A stretch of 64,000 nt of DNA from Thalassospira australica (GTDB lineage: Bacteria > Pseudomonadota > Alphaproteobacteria > Rhodospirillales > Thalassospiraceae): NCBI RefSeq assembly GCF_000763295.1, contig NZ_JRJE01000032.1, forward strand, positions 496,001-560,000. The letters are read 5' to 3'. Both the position numbers and the translations under genes were made by a program. How positions within the stretch are numbered: the stretch's first letter is position 1; every line of letters starts with the position of its first letter. This document shows, in pieces, positions 1-7,920 of the stretch. The notes under the pieces are model-generated. The model made no database searches. It had not been told where the DNA came from and saw only the letters and a list, made by a program, of their open reading frames with translations.

Positions 1-694
1 TGGGACGTTGCAATTGCAGGCGATCACGAATGGCGTCAAGGTGACGCGACATTTCGGCGGCAGCAATATCTCCATCACCGCTTAGCAGTGCGTTCAGAAG
101 CTGATCATGTTCTGAGTGGGAGCAATCAACCGGCTGCGGACTTTCATACATGGCGATGATCAGAGATGTGCGCAGGATCAACCGTTCGAGGAACTCTTCA
201 ATCACCAGATTGCCGCTGAGCCGGGCAAGCAGCAGGTGAAATTCGCCTGACAGGATAATGGCTGCGCGGTGATCGCCGCGATGATGTGCATCATGTTCGC
301 GATCAAGGTGTTCCCTGATCTGTGTGGCGCGTTCATCGGTCATGCTGGTGGCGACTTTGCGGGCCACGCCATCTTCAATCATGCGCCGCGCAGAGAAAAC
401 TTCAATTGCTTCGTCGATGGTCGGTTCGGCAACAAAGGCCCCGCGATTTGGCACCAGATTGATCAGCTTGTCATGGGCCAGCTGCAAAAAGGTCGCACGG
501 ATGCGCGCACGACTAACCCCAAACGTCTTGGCAAGGTCTTCCTCGACAAGCTTCATGCCCGGTTCCAGACGGCGATCCAGGATGGCGTCCAGCATCTCGT
601 GATAGATCACTTCCTCCGGCCGCAGCTTTTCGCTGCCTTTATAGCTGCCGGTTTGGTCGGCTTTGGCCATCGTGAGGATACTTCCATCGTTCAT
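1..694 (-). CDS. GntR-family regulator, FCD type (3' end outside window)
   Basis: This is a DNA-binding transcriptional repressor or activator of the FadR/FCD subfamily. Reading the minus strand gives a winged-helix domain (about residues 20-90, with EEDLAKTFGVSRARIRATFL-type helix-turn-helix) followed by an all-helical ligand-binding domain with the RRMIEDGVA start typical of FCD proteins. The frame is open to base 1, where it reads RHLDAIRDRL, the usual FCD C-terminus, so only a few residues are likely missing. ATG at 694 is the longest start; an in-frame ATG at 670 has a GGAAG 10 nt upstream and is equally possible. It faces the ABC importer operon at 994, so it probably controls that operon and itself. 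The effector is unknown. Confidence 0.88.
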   Translation of the reverse strand, partial: MNDGSILTMAKADQTGSYKGSEKLRPEEVIYHEMLDAILDRRLEPGMKLVEEDLAKTFGVSRARIRATFLQLAHDKLINLVPNRGAFVAEPTIDEAIEVFSARRMIEDGVARKVATSMTDERATQIREHLDREHDAHHRGDHRAAIILSGEFHLLLARLSGNLVIEEFLERLILRTSLIIAMYESPQPVDCSHSEHDQLLNALLSGDGDIAAAEMSRHLDAIRDRLQLQRP

Positions 695-723
695 GTTGTT
701 GGGCAGTCTTTTATTTCTACAAA

Positions 724-735
724 ATTGTTGACGAT
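724..735. promoter_or_regulatory. Candidate GntR operator (imperfect palindrome)
   Basis: ATTGTTGACGAT lies 30 bp upstream of the GntR start. It matches the perfect palindrome at 957-968 in 10 of 12 bases and the FadR-subfamily pattern TTGTnnACAA. Binding is inferred from position and pattern only. Confidence 0.35.
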
Positions 736-956
736 TTGCACAATAGAAAACTGGTGCGCCATTTTCGCGTGAAACAACAAAGTGTCTATATTTGTGGCAT
801 AAAATAAGCATGCACAATATTTATACATTATCTGAGCATAAAACGGGCAGGTTGAACCTGTTGGTTCCGCAGAATATTTTCCTCAGGTCACGGGACTCGG
901 TGTAAAACTGCCAATGAAATCAAATGGCACGCATCTTGCGATTGATCGCTGACATG

Positions 957-968
957 ATTGTTAACAAT
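957..968. promoter_or_regulatory. Candidate GntR operator (perfect palindrome)
   Basis: ATTGTTAACAAT is a perfect 12-bp palindrome 26 bp before the ATPase start at 994. With the related site at 724 it brackets the shared 300-bp divergent control region, where the regulator at 694 would be expected to bind. The rest of 695-956 is AT-rich and holds no gene that I can see. Confidence 0.42.
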
Positions 969-993
969 TTTGCATGCAGTGACGGGTGAGCGG

Positions 994-2079
994 ATGACGG
1001 GTAACGGGGCCATTGAATTGATTGCTGTCAGTAAATTCTATGGCAGCACACAGGCAGTTAAATCGATTGATCTGCAAATTCCGGCAGGGGCGTATTGCTG
1101 CCTGATCGGTCCATCAGGATGCGGCAAGTCAACCACGCTACGCATGATTGCCGGTCACGAGGTCATCAGCGAAGGCGATCTTTTGATCGGGGACCGCAAT
1201 GTGACCGAACTGCCGCCGGTCAAACGTGGCACGGCGATGATGTTTCAGAACTACGCACTTTTCCCGCATATGACCTGTGCGGAGAACGTTGCCTTTGGCC
1301 TTAAGATGCAAGGTGTCTCCCCATCGGATCGTAAAGACCGGGCCAATGAGATGCTGGCCCGGGTCGATATGGCGCAGTTTGCCGATCGCAAGCCCGACCA
1401 GCTTTCAGGCGGGCAGCAGCAACGTATTGCGTTGGCGCGCTCCCTGATTACCGAGCCGTCCGTTCTTTTGCTTGATGAACCGCTTTCTGCCCTTGATCCG
1501 TTCCTGCGTGCGCGCATGCGTGATGAATTGCGGCGCCTGCAACAGGAACTGGGGATCACATTTGTCCATGTTACCCACGCCCAGGACGAGGCGCTTGCGC
1601 TTTCGGACATGGTTGTCGTGATGGAAGACGGGATCATTCGCCAGAAAGGCACCCCGCAGGAAATATTCAACCAGCCAAAATCACGCTTCATTGCCAATTT
1701 CATGGGTGGCCAGAACATTTTCAAGGGCACCGTTTCGGAATCGGGCGCGGCCGGCACTTTGCTTGCGCGTGGGCCAGACAGTTTCTTTCTTCCCGGCTTT
1801 TGCGACGGCACGGCAGGCGACGAGATCGAATTTACCATTCGGACCGACCTGATCGGTCTGGACGAAACCCCGCCCGAAGACGCCAAGAACGGTCAAATCC
1901 TGGTTGAAATTACCACGGTCGAATATCTTGGCCTGTGGGTGCGCATTGTCGCAACGACCGCAGACGGCAAGGAAATAACCCTAATGAAGACCGAAAGCGA
2001 ATTTCGGCAAGCACCGGTAAGGCGACGCGACAAGTTCGTCGCCTATTGGAAGCCGGAACATGCGCATGTTCTGGCCTGA
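994..2079 (+). CDS. Spermidine/putrescine-type ABC transporter ATP-binding protein
   Basis: This is the ATPase of a PotABCD-class importer, on the inner face of the cytoplasmic membrane. Walker A GPSGCGKST is at residues 39-47, the signature LSGGQQQRIALAR at 137-149 and Walker B LLLDEP at 158-163. A TOBE-like C-terminal domain follows from about residue 240, giving 361 residues in all, usual for PotA. I chose ATG 994, preceded by GGTGAG; a TTG at 958 would add 12 residues but lies inside the palindromic operator. It is the first gene of a five-gene operon (ATPase, binding protein, two permeases, racemase). The substrate need not be a polyamine. Confidence 0.93.
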   Translation: MTGNGAIELIAVSKFYGSTQAVKSIDLQIPAGAYCCLIGPSGCGKSTTLRMIAGHEVISEGDLLIGDRNVTELPPVKRGTAMMFQNYALFPHMTCAENVAFGLKMQGVSPSDRKDRANEMLARVDMAQFADRKPDQLSGGQQQRIALARSLITEPSVLLLDEPLSALDPFLRARMRDELRRLQQELGITFVHVTHAQDEALALSDMVVVMEDGIIRQKGTPQEIFNQPKSRFIANFMGGQNIFKGTVSESGAAGTLLARGPDSFFLPGFCDGTAGDEIEFTIRTDLIGLDETPPEDAKNGQILVEITTVEYLGLWVRIVATTADGKEITLMKTESEFRQAPVRRRDKFVAYWKPEHAHVLA

Positions 2080-2115
2080 ATCAAATAAACCAACAAATTA
2101 TCAGGAGTGCTTCAC

Positions 2116-3432
2116 ATGACGATCGAGAAGAAAGTTTCGACCAAAAATCTTGAGACGGAAACCGGCGTTTCGCGCCGTGGCTTTGTCAAGGGTGCGGCTG
2201 CGGTTACCGGCGCTGCAATCGGTTCGGGTGCAATCACCGGCTTCCCGACCATCTGGGCTCAGAACATCAAGGACGTTACCTTGCGTCAGTTCGGTACCGG
2301 CGTTTCGAACATCAATGCGGTTGCTGACAAAGTTAAGGAAGACCTTGGCTTTACCCTGCAGATGACCGCGCTTGATTCTGATGCGGTGGCCCAGCGCGCT
2401 GTGACCCAGCCGAACTCGTTTGATATCGCTGACATCGAATACTGGATCTGTAAGAAAGTTTTCCCGGCCGGCACCATGCAGCCGATGGATACCACCAAGC
2501 TTGCCAACTACAAGCATATCTCCAAACTGTTCATTGATGGCAAGTTGACCCCGGATTCCGAGATTGCCCAGGGAACCGCACCGCATACGGTTGGTTTCGT
2601 TGAAGGTGCCGACAGCACGACCTTTGCATCTGCACCGACCCAATGGATGACCCTGATCCCGACGATTTACAATGCCGATACGCTTGGCATTCGTCCTGAC
2701 CTGATTGACCGCGAGATCACCAGTTGGGCCGATCTGCTGGATCCGGCCTTCAAGGGCAAGGCATCGATCCTTAACATCCCGTCGATTGGTATCATGGATG
2801 CGGCAATGGTGTGCGAAGCCATGGGCGAAGTCACCTATGGCGATAAGGGCAACATGACCAAGGACGAAATCGACAAAACCATCGCGGTCATGATCGATGC
2901 CAAGAAAGCCGGTCAGTTCCGGGCCTTCTGGAAGAGCTTTGATGAGTCGGTCAACCTGATGGCGTCTGGCGAAGTTGTTATTCAGTCCATGTGGTCGCCT
3001 GCTGTTGCAGCCGTGCGTTCCAAAGGCATCGCCTGTAAGTACCAGCCGCTTAAGGAAGGGTACCGTGCATGGGGTGGCGGCATTGGTCTTGCCAAGCACC
3101 TGTCGGGTCTCGAACTTGAAGCGGCGTATGAATATATCGACTGGTACCTGTCGGGCTGGGTTGGTGCGTATCTTAACCGTCAGGGTTACTACAGCGCCGC
3201 ACCAGCAACTGCCAAAAAGTTCATGTCTGACGACGAATGGGGCTTCTGGATGGAAGGCAAGGCCGCCGAAGGCGACATCCTGAGCCCGGATGGCAAAGTC
3301 ATGGAAAAAGCAGGTGCGGTTCGCGATGGCGGTTCCTACGAAGAGCGTATGGGGTCGGTCGCGTGCTGGAACTCTGTCATGGACGAGAACAAGCACATGG
3401 TCCGCAAGTGGAACGAATTCATCGCAGCCTGA
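2116..3432 (+). CDS. ABC transporter substrate-binding protein, Tat-exported, PotD-like
   Basis: This is the periplasmic solute-binding protein (438 residues) of the importer, of the bacterial extracellular solute-binding family 1/PotD class. A twin-arginine signal is visible: SRRGFVK at residues 19-25, then an Ala/Gly-rich hydrophobic stretch ending near IWAQ (about residue 49). This means it is probably exported folded. The start at 2116 has AGGAG 8 nt upstream. It follows the ATPase by 36 nt and is followed by a strong hairpin (3453-3473). PotD homologues are shorter (about 350 residues); this longer form with a Tat signal is often found with opine, amino-acid-derivative or hydantoin-type gene neighbours, so the ligand is open. 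Confidence 0.9.
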   Translation: MTIEKKVSTKNLETETGVSRRGFVKGAAAVTGAAIGSGAITGFPTIWAQNIKDVTLRQFGTGVSNINAVADKVKEDLGFTLQMTALDSDAVAQRAVTQPNSFDIADIEYWICKKVFPAGTMQPMDTTKLANYKHISKLFIDGKLTPDSEIAQGTAPHTVGFVEGADSTTFASAPTQWMTLIPTIYNADTLGIRPDLIDREITSWADLLDPAFKGKASILNIPSIGIMDAAMVCEAMGEVTYGDKGNMTKDEIDKTIAVMIDAKKAGQFRAFWKSFDESVNLMASGEVVIQSMWSPAVAAVRSKGIACKYQPLKEGYRAWGGGIGLAKHLSGLELEAAYEYIDWYLSGWVGAYLNRQGYYSAAPATAKKFMSDDEWGFWMEGKAAEGDILSPDGKVMEKAGAVRDGGSYEERMGSVACWNSVMDENKHMVRKWNEFIAA

Positions 3433-3452
3433 TTTGCGAAAAGCATTTGTTG

Positions 3453-3473
3453 GGCGCGGCTTTATGCCGCGCC
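3453..3473 (+). terminator. Intercistronic hairpin after the binding-protein gene
   Basis: A perfect 8-bp GC stem (GGCGCGGC, loop TTTAT, GCCGCGCC) begins 20 nt after the binding-protein stop and is followed by a T-rich run. In binding-protein operons such hairpins usually stabilise the upstream message or attenuate, giving more binding protein than permease. It would be a partial terminator, since the permease genes continue in the same direction. Confidence 0.55.
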
Positions 3474-3581
3474 TGACCATTTCTTTTATGAATATTGCGC
3501 CCGTGTTTTTGGGCACGGCTTATTGGTTATCGCCTTTTCGGTACGCTTCTGGTTTTTCTGGCAGGTTTTCAAGGACAGAGC

Positions 3582-4439
3582 ATGGCTTCTGATACGTCAA
3601 AAAGATCGTCCTATTTTTTGATCACGCCGATGGCGCTGATCTTTGCGGTGTTTCTTGTCATCCCGCTTCTGACCATTGTTGTGGTCAGTTTCTGGGACTA
3701 TGACGAATATCGCATCCTGCCAGATTTCATTTTAGAGAATTACAGCTATTTGCTGAGTTCTTCGGTGACCTGGAGCATCTATCTCAATACCTTGAAATAT
3801 GCCGCTCTGACCTGGTTCTTCACCCTGGTTATCGGTTTCACGGTGGCCTATTTTCTGGCCTTCCATGTGCGCAGTCTTACATGGCAAATCGTGTTCTTCA
3901 TGTTGTGTACGATCCCGTTCTGGACATCGAACATCATTCGCATGATTTCGTGGATCCCGTTCCTTGGCCGCAACGGTCTTTTGAACTCTGCCCTTATCAA
4001 TCTTGGCATTGTTGATCAGCCCCTTGAGTTTCTTCTGTTTTCCGATTTCGCAGTCGTGTTGGCAGATGTGCATCTTTATGCGCTGTTCATGGTGGTGCCG
4101 ATCTTCAATTCCATGATGCGGATCGACCGGTCGTTGGTTGAGGCTGCACGTGATGCCGGGGCCAGCGGGTTTGAAACTTTGAAGTCGGTGATTGTGCCGC
4201 TTTCAAAACCCGGGATCGCGATTGGATCGATCTTTGTCATCACGGTGGTGATGGGCGATTTCATTACGGTGCGTTTGATGAGCGGCGGGCAAAGTGCATC
4301 GGTCGGTTTGCAGATTTCCAATGAAATCGGGCTTTTGCAATATCCGGCAGCGGCAGCCAGTGCGGTGGTTTTGCTGATCACGGTTTTGCTGATCGTGACC
4401 GCGCTTTTGCGTCTTGTTGATATCCGCAAGGAGCTGTGA
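3582..4439 (+). CDS. ABC transporter permease (PotB-like)
   Basis: This is the first transmembrane subunit of the importer (285 residues, about six membrane helices). The first helix starts near residue 12 (ITPMALIFAVFLVIPLL). The cytoplasmic coupling loop shows the EAA motif EAARDAGASG followed by a conserved VPLSKPG, which docks on the ATPase. I chose ATG 3582 because AAGGAC lies 7 nt upstream; a longer in-frame start at 3495 would add residues unlike any permease N-terminus. It overlaps or abuts the second permease (stop at 4439, next SD inside its last codons), so the two are translationally coupled. Confidence 0.92.
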   Translation: MASDTSKRSSYFLITPMALIFAVFLVIPLLTIVVVSFWDYDEYRILPDFILENYSYLLSSSVTWSIYLNTLKYAALTWFFTLVIGFTVAYFLAFHVRSLTWQIVFFMLCTIPFWTSNIIRMISWIPFLGRNGLLNSALINLGIVDQPLEFLLFSDFAVVLADVHLYALFMVVPIFNSMMRIDRSLVEAARDAGASGFETLKSVIVPLSKPGIAIGSIFVITVVMGDFITVRLMSGGQSASVGLQISNEIGLLQYPAAAASAVVLLITVLLIVTALLRLVDIRKEL

Positions 4440-4441
4440 TC

Positions 4442-5278
4442 ATGGCACTAATGACCAAAACCCGTGAACGTCGCCCAAGAAGCTTCTATTTCCTTGCAGC
4501 TTTCTTTGCGCTGTTTGTACTGTTTCTTTATGGGCCGATGTTGACCATCTTCATCCTGTCTTTTCAGGGCGAGAATGGCGGTCTGACATTTCCGATGAAC
4601 GGGTTTTCCTTCCATTGGTTTGGCAATCTGTTTGAACAGCAGGCTGTTGGTGACTTTGGGGGGTCGTTTGGCCGGTCCCTTAAGCTTGGCCTGATTGTCA
4701 TGGTCGTGACGGTGGTGGTTTCGTTCATGGCTGGTCTTGCCTTCCGCAAACGGTTTCGCGGTGACAGCGTGGTGTTTTATCTCGCACTTGCCAGCCTGAT
4801 TGTGCCGTCGATCCTGATTTCGCTTGGGATCGGGTTGTTGTTCAACATCGTGCAATGGCAGCCGCAATGGTTTACCTCAGCACTTGGTGCGCATCTGACA
4901 TGGACTTTCCCGTTCGGGCTTTTGATCATGTTTGCGGTGTTTAACCGCTTTGATCCGTCCTTTGAGGAAGCCGCACGTGATCTTGGGGCAAGCAACTGGC
5001 AGACCATTCAACATGTCGTGCTGCCGATGGTGGGGCCAAGTCTGATCGGGGTCGCGATGTTTTCGTTTACCCTGTCTTACGACGAATTTGCCCGCACGCT
5101 TATGACGGCCGGTGCGCTTAATACCCTGCCGCTTGAGATCTATGGCATGACGACCAATGTCACGACACCGGTTCTTTATGCGCTGGGCACGGTTACCACC
5201 GGGTTCTCGTTCCTTGTGATTGCCCTGGCACTGGGGACGGTAGCCGTCATGCGCCATCGCAAAGGGCAAAAAGCATGA
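4442..5278 (+). CDS. ABC transporter permease (PotC-like)
   Basis: This is the second transmembrane subunit (278 residues). It has six predicted helices, beginning with FYFLAAFFALFVLFLYGP, and the coupling-loop motif EAARDLGASNWQTI. The ATG at 4442 has AAGGAG 8 nt upstream; a GTG at 4436 overlapping the previous stop is closer to the SD than is usual. The stop overlaps the racemase ATG by 4 nt (ATGA), which is good evidence that transport and racemase are one functional unit. Confidence 0.92.
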   Translation: MALMTKTRERRPRSFYFLAAFFALFVLFLYGPMLTIFILSFQGENGGLTFPMNGFSFHWFGNLFEQQAVGDFGGSFGRSLKLGLIVMVVTVVVSFMAGLAFRKRFRGDSVVFYLALASLIVPSILISLGIGLLFNIVQWQPQWFTSALGAHLTWTFPFGLLIMFAVFNRFDPSFEEAARDLGASNWQTIQHVVLPMVGPSLIGVAMFSFTLSYDEFARTLMTAGALNTLPLEIYGMTTNVTTPVLYALGTVTTGFSFLVIALALGTVAVMRHRKGQKA

Positions 5279-6033
5279 GCCGCCTTGCTGTTATCAACCC
5301 CAATCTTTCGAGCGGGTTTACCAAAAAGATCGGGGCGCAGGCGCAAAAAATCGTTGGGGGTGCGACGCAGGTTCTTGCCCTTAATCCAGCGTTCGGACCC
5401 GACAGCATCGAAGGGTACTACGACGAAGCTTTTGCCAGTGTCGGGTTGCTGTCGGTTATTCGCGAACTTGAATCCCGGCCCGAACAGCAAGGCGATCCGA
5501 TTGGCGGATATATTGTCGCCTGTTTTGATGACACAGGGGTGGATGCGGCGCGCTGCCTGACCCATGCGCCGGTACTTGGATTATGTGAAGCCGCCCTTCG
5601 CATGGCGGCTGTCGTGGCATCACGCTTTGCCATTGTCACGCCCATGGCTGTTTCGGTCCGCCCGCTGGAACAGCTGGTCAGCAAATACGGCGCATCTTCG
5701 CAATGTGTGGTGCGGGCCGCTGGTGTGCGTACCCTTGATTTCGAAGGGGACAATGCCAGGGCGGCTTATGGGGCACTCAAGAATCAGGCCGAGCGTTGCC
5801 TGACAGATAATGATGCCGAGGCGATTGTTCTGGGGTGTGCCGGAATGACTGACATTGCCGATCGATTGCGCGAAGAGCTTGGCGTGCCGGTGATTGATGG
5901 GGTCAGTTCAGCGGTCAAGATGATCGAAGCCATGGCGTTTTTGGGATTGCACACCAGCAAGGCCGGGGCCTATGGCGCACCGCCGTCGAAGGCCTATCAC
6001 GGGATGTTTGCTGAATTTACCCCGCAGGGGTAG
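5275..6033 (+). CDS. Aspartate/glutamate/hydantoin racemase family protein
   Basis: This is a cofactor-independent racemase fold (252 residues) of the Asp/Glu/hydantoin racemase family. Both catalytic cysteines are present, in VACFDDTGVDAAR (first lobe) and VLGCAGMTD (second lobe), so it should be active. Family members racemise amino acids, hydantoins or allantoin. It is the last gene of the ABC importer operon, overlapping the upstream permease by 4 nt, so the imported solute is probably a chiral nitrogen compound that this enzyme epimerises before catabolism. No hydantoinase or carbamoylase is visible nearby, so the exact substrate cannot be named. Confidence 0.85.
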   Translation: MSRLAVINPNLSSGFTKKIGAQAQKIVGGATQVLALNPAFGPDSIEGYYDEAFASVGLLSVIRELESRPEQQGDPIGGYIVACFDDTGVDAARCLTHAPVLGLCEAALRMAAVVASRFAIVTPMAVSVRPLEQLVSKYGASSQCVVRAAGVRTLDFEGDNARAAYGALKNQAERCLTDNDAEAIVLGCAGMTDIADRLREELGVPVIDGVSSAVKMIEAMAFLGLHTSKAGAYGAPPSKAYHGMFAEFTPQG

Positions 6034-6064
6034 ATGCTAAGGTTTCGCTTCCGGTTTCCGCAAG

Positions 6065-6736
6065 TCAGTTTTGCTTAAGGGCGTGCTCGACCTCTGCCAG
6101 ATGACGGCGCATGGCGTCTTCGGCGCGTTTTGGGTCGCGCTGTTCAATCGCGTTGATGATGTCGCGATGCTGGGTGCTGAGCTCATGAATCAGGGTGTCA
6201 GAATGGCTGCTTTCGCGCAGACGTGCCCAGGCGGCTTCGCGGCGGACGGCATTGACGGCCTCAAACACAGCCAAAAACAGCGTGTTTTTGACCGATTCGG
6301 CAAGGCGCTGATGAAATGCAGCATCCCATTTTTCGTATTCAAGCTGTGTGGTGGCGCTGGCGGCCTTTTCGACCATGCTGCGCATGGCGTCAATGTCACC
6401 CTGTGATGCGCGGAGTGCTGCAAAGCGCGCCATGGAAGGTTCGATTTCCTGACGGACTTCCATGATTTCAAACGGGCTGGTTTTGGTGGCAAGCCCTTCG
6501 AGTTTGCGCAAGCGCGGGGTTGGCGGGGTGCCGACAAAGGTGCCCTGCCCCTGACGGCGCCAGATCAAACCTTCAGCTTCGAGCTCATCAAGGGCTTTGC
6601 GCAGGGCGCGTCGGCCAACATCAAGCTTTTCGGCAAGGGTGCGTTCGGCAATGACCCGGCCGTCCTTGACGAACTCGCCCTGTGCAAAGCCTGTTTTGAG
6701 CTTCTCTGCCAGGGCCTGTGTGGCGATCTCATTCAT
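6065..6736 (-). CDS. GntR-family regulator, FCD type
   Basis: This is a 223-residue transcriptional regulator. The N-terminal winged helix (residues about 8-72) contains RTLAEKLDVGRRALRKALDE. The FCD domain (about 90-215) has the metal-binding histidines expected for the family in AAFHQRLAES, STQHRDII and MRRHLAEVE. It is convergent with the racemase gene (31 nt between stops) and lies downstream of the TauE/SafE gene on the same strand, with a 142-bp gap. It could control TauE/SafE and the divergent tct-ggt operon, or the gene may belong with the upstream importer; the sequence does not decide. Confidence 0.88.
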   Translation of the reverse strand: MNEIATQALAEKLKTGFAQGEFVKDGRVIAERTLAEKLDVGRRALRKALDELEAEGLIWRRQGQGTFVGTPPTPRLRKLEGLATKTSPFEIMEVRQEIEPSMARFAALRASQGDIDAMRSMVEKAASATTQLEYEKWDAAFHQRLAESVKNTLFLAVFEAVNAVRREAAWARLRESSHSDTLIHELSTQHRDIINAIEQRDPKRAEDAMRRHLAEVEHALKQN

Positions 6737-6878
6737 CGTTATTGTTCATTTTAATGGCGTTTCTATTGACGTTTTTACGAACGTTTCCGTCGGCGAACCA
6801 ATGCGCACCTCTGATAGTAAGCCAGTGGTTTATCAAAGAACAAGTCCGCACTATTTCTGTTTGTGATCTGATGGGGTT

Positions 6879-7712
6879 TTAGCTCAGAAGATCATAGAAC
6901 ATACGCAGCGAGGTCACAGCGAGGAACAGACCAAAACACATGCGCAGTGCGCGGCGCGGGATGGTGTGTGCAATGCGTGCACCAATCGGGGCGCACAGCA
7001 CGGTCATCGGGATCAGAAGTGCTGCCGCGAGAACATTGACATAGCCAATGGAAAACGGCGGACGACCATCCACACCAACCCCGGAAATTGCATAACCAAT
7101 CGTACCGGGCAAGGCAATGATCAGGCCGATGGCAGCGGCCGTGCCAACGGCGCGGCGGATGTCATAGCCAAGGAAGTTCAGAACCGGCACGCAAATCGTG
7201 CCGCCACCAATGCCCATCATGGCCGACAGACCACCTGCGAGGACACCAAGCACCGCCCAAACCGACTTTGGCGGGTTCTTGGTGATGTCCGATTCACGGT
7301 CTTTCACAAGGATCATATTGGCAGCGACAAGCAGGGCGACCACGGCAAAGACGATGGTCAGAACCCGACCATCGGCAAGCCCGCCAATGGCGGTGCCGAT
7401 GATGACACCGACAATGATTGCTGGTCCCCAACGTTTGATCAGCCCGACATCCACCGAGCCTTTTTTATAGTGGCTGCGTGTCGAGGAAATGGCGGTTGCA
7501 ATAATTGTCGTCAGCGATGTGGCGACCGCAACCTGCATGCGAAGGGATTCATCAACCCCCATTGTGGTCAGGAAATGATACAGCACGGGCACGATTACAA
7601 TGCCGCCACCGACACCAAGAAGCCCCGCCATGATTCCACCGACAACCCCGGCAAACAGCATGGCTGCGCCCCAAACGAGATACAGGCTCATGGTGCCTTC
7701 AAGCTCAAACAT
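6879..7712 (-). CDS. TauE/SafE family membrane protein (putative anion exporter)
   Basis: This is a polytopic inner-membrane protein (277 residues, about eight helices) with the two internally repeated glycine-rich motifs of the TauE/SafE family: GLLGVGGGIVIVP near residue 30 and MMGIGGGTICVP near residue 165. Family members export sulfite, sulfoacetate or other organic anions. The ATG at 7712 has no clear SD; an in-frame ATG at 7691 has GAAGG close upstream and would shorten it by seven residues. It is divergent from the tct-ggt operon across a 208-bp region with two inverted repeats, so the genes are likely co-regulated. An export role for a sulfur anion from the imported compound is only an inference. 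Confidence 0.85.
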   Translation of the reverse strand: MFELEGTMSLYLVWGAAMLFAGVVGGIMAGLLGVGGGIVIVPVLYHFLTTMGVDESLRMQVAVATSLTTIIATAISSTRSHYKKGSVDVGLIKRWGPAIIVGVIIGTAIGGLADGRVLTIVFAVVALLVAANMILVKDRESDITKNPPKSVWAVLGVLAGGLSAMMGIGGGTICVPVLNFLGYDIRRAVGTAAAIGLIIALPGTIGYAISGVGVDGRPPFSIGYVNVLAAALLIPMTVLCAPIGARIAHTIPRRALRMCFGLFLAVTSLRMFYDLLS

Positions 7713-7727
7713 CTAAACCAATCCAAA

Positions 7728-7754
7728 CCAATTACGATATCAATAGTTAATTGG
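7728..7754. promoter_or_regulatory. Inverted repeat in TauE/tct control region
   Basis: CCAATTA, 13 nt, TAATTGG: perfect 7-bp arms, 16 bp upstream of the TauE/SafE start. The 27-bp span is compatible with a dimeric regulator. No consensus is recognised. Confidence 0.35.
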
Positions 7755-7866
7755 TACTATCCATGTTTAACGCTCTCATGCAACAAAATCCTGCGTTTTC
7801 GCCGAAGTTTCATTTTTAGGCTTGCAGAATTGGTTTGTTGATGCAAACAATGCGGAACGAATGAAT

Positions 7867-7889
7867 TGAACCAAAGTATAAATGGTTCA
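7867..7889. promoter_or_regulatory. Inverted repeat upstream of tctC
   Basis: TGAACCA, 9 nt, TGGTTCA: perfect 7-bp arms ending 31 bp before the tctC start and 17 bp before its SD. Its position fits an operator over the tct promoter. The regulator is not known; the FCD GntR protein at 6065 is the nearest candidate. Confidence 0.38.
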
Positions 7890-7920
7890 TAGTATGAGCA
7901 TGATATCAGGAGGCACACAC

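Noticed and set aside
2101-3516. 471-codon open frame on the minus strand opposite the ABC binding-protein gene
   Set aside because: It is antisense to a gene with a signal peptide, SD and family motifs. Its translation is rich in His, Arg and Asn with no recognisable domain, as expected of a shadow in GC-biased DNA.
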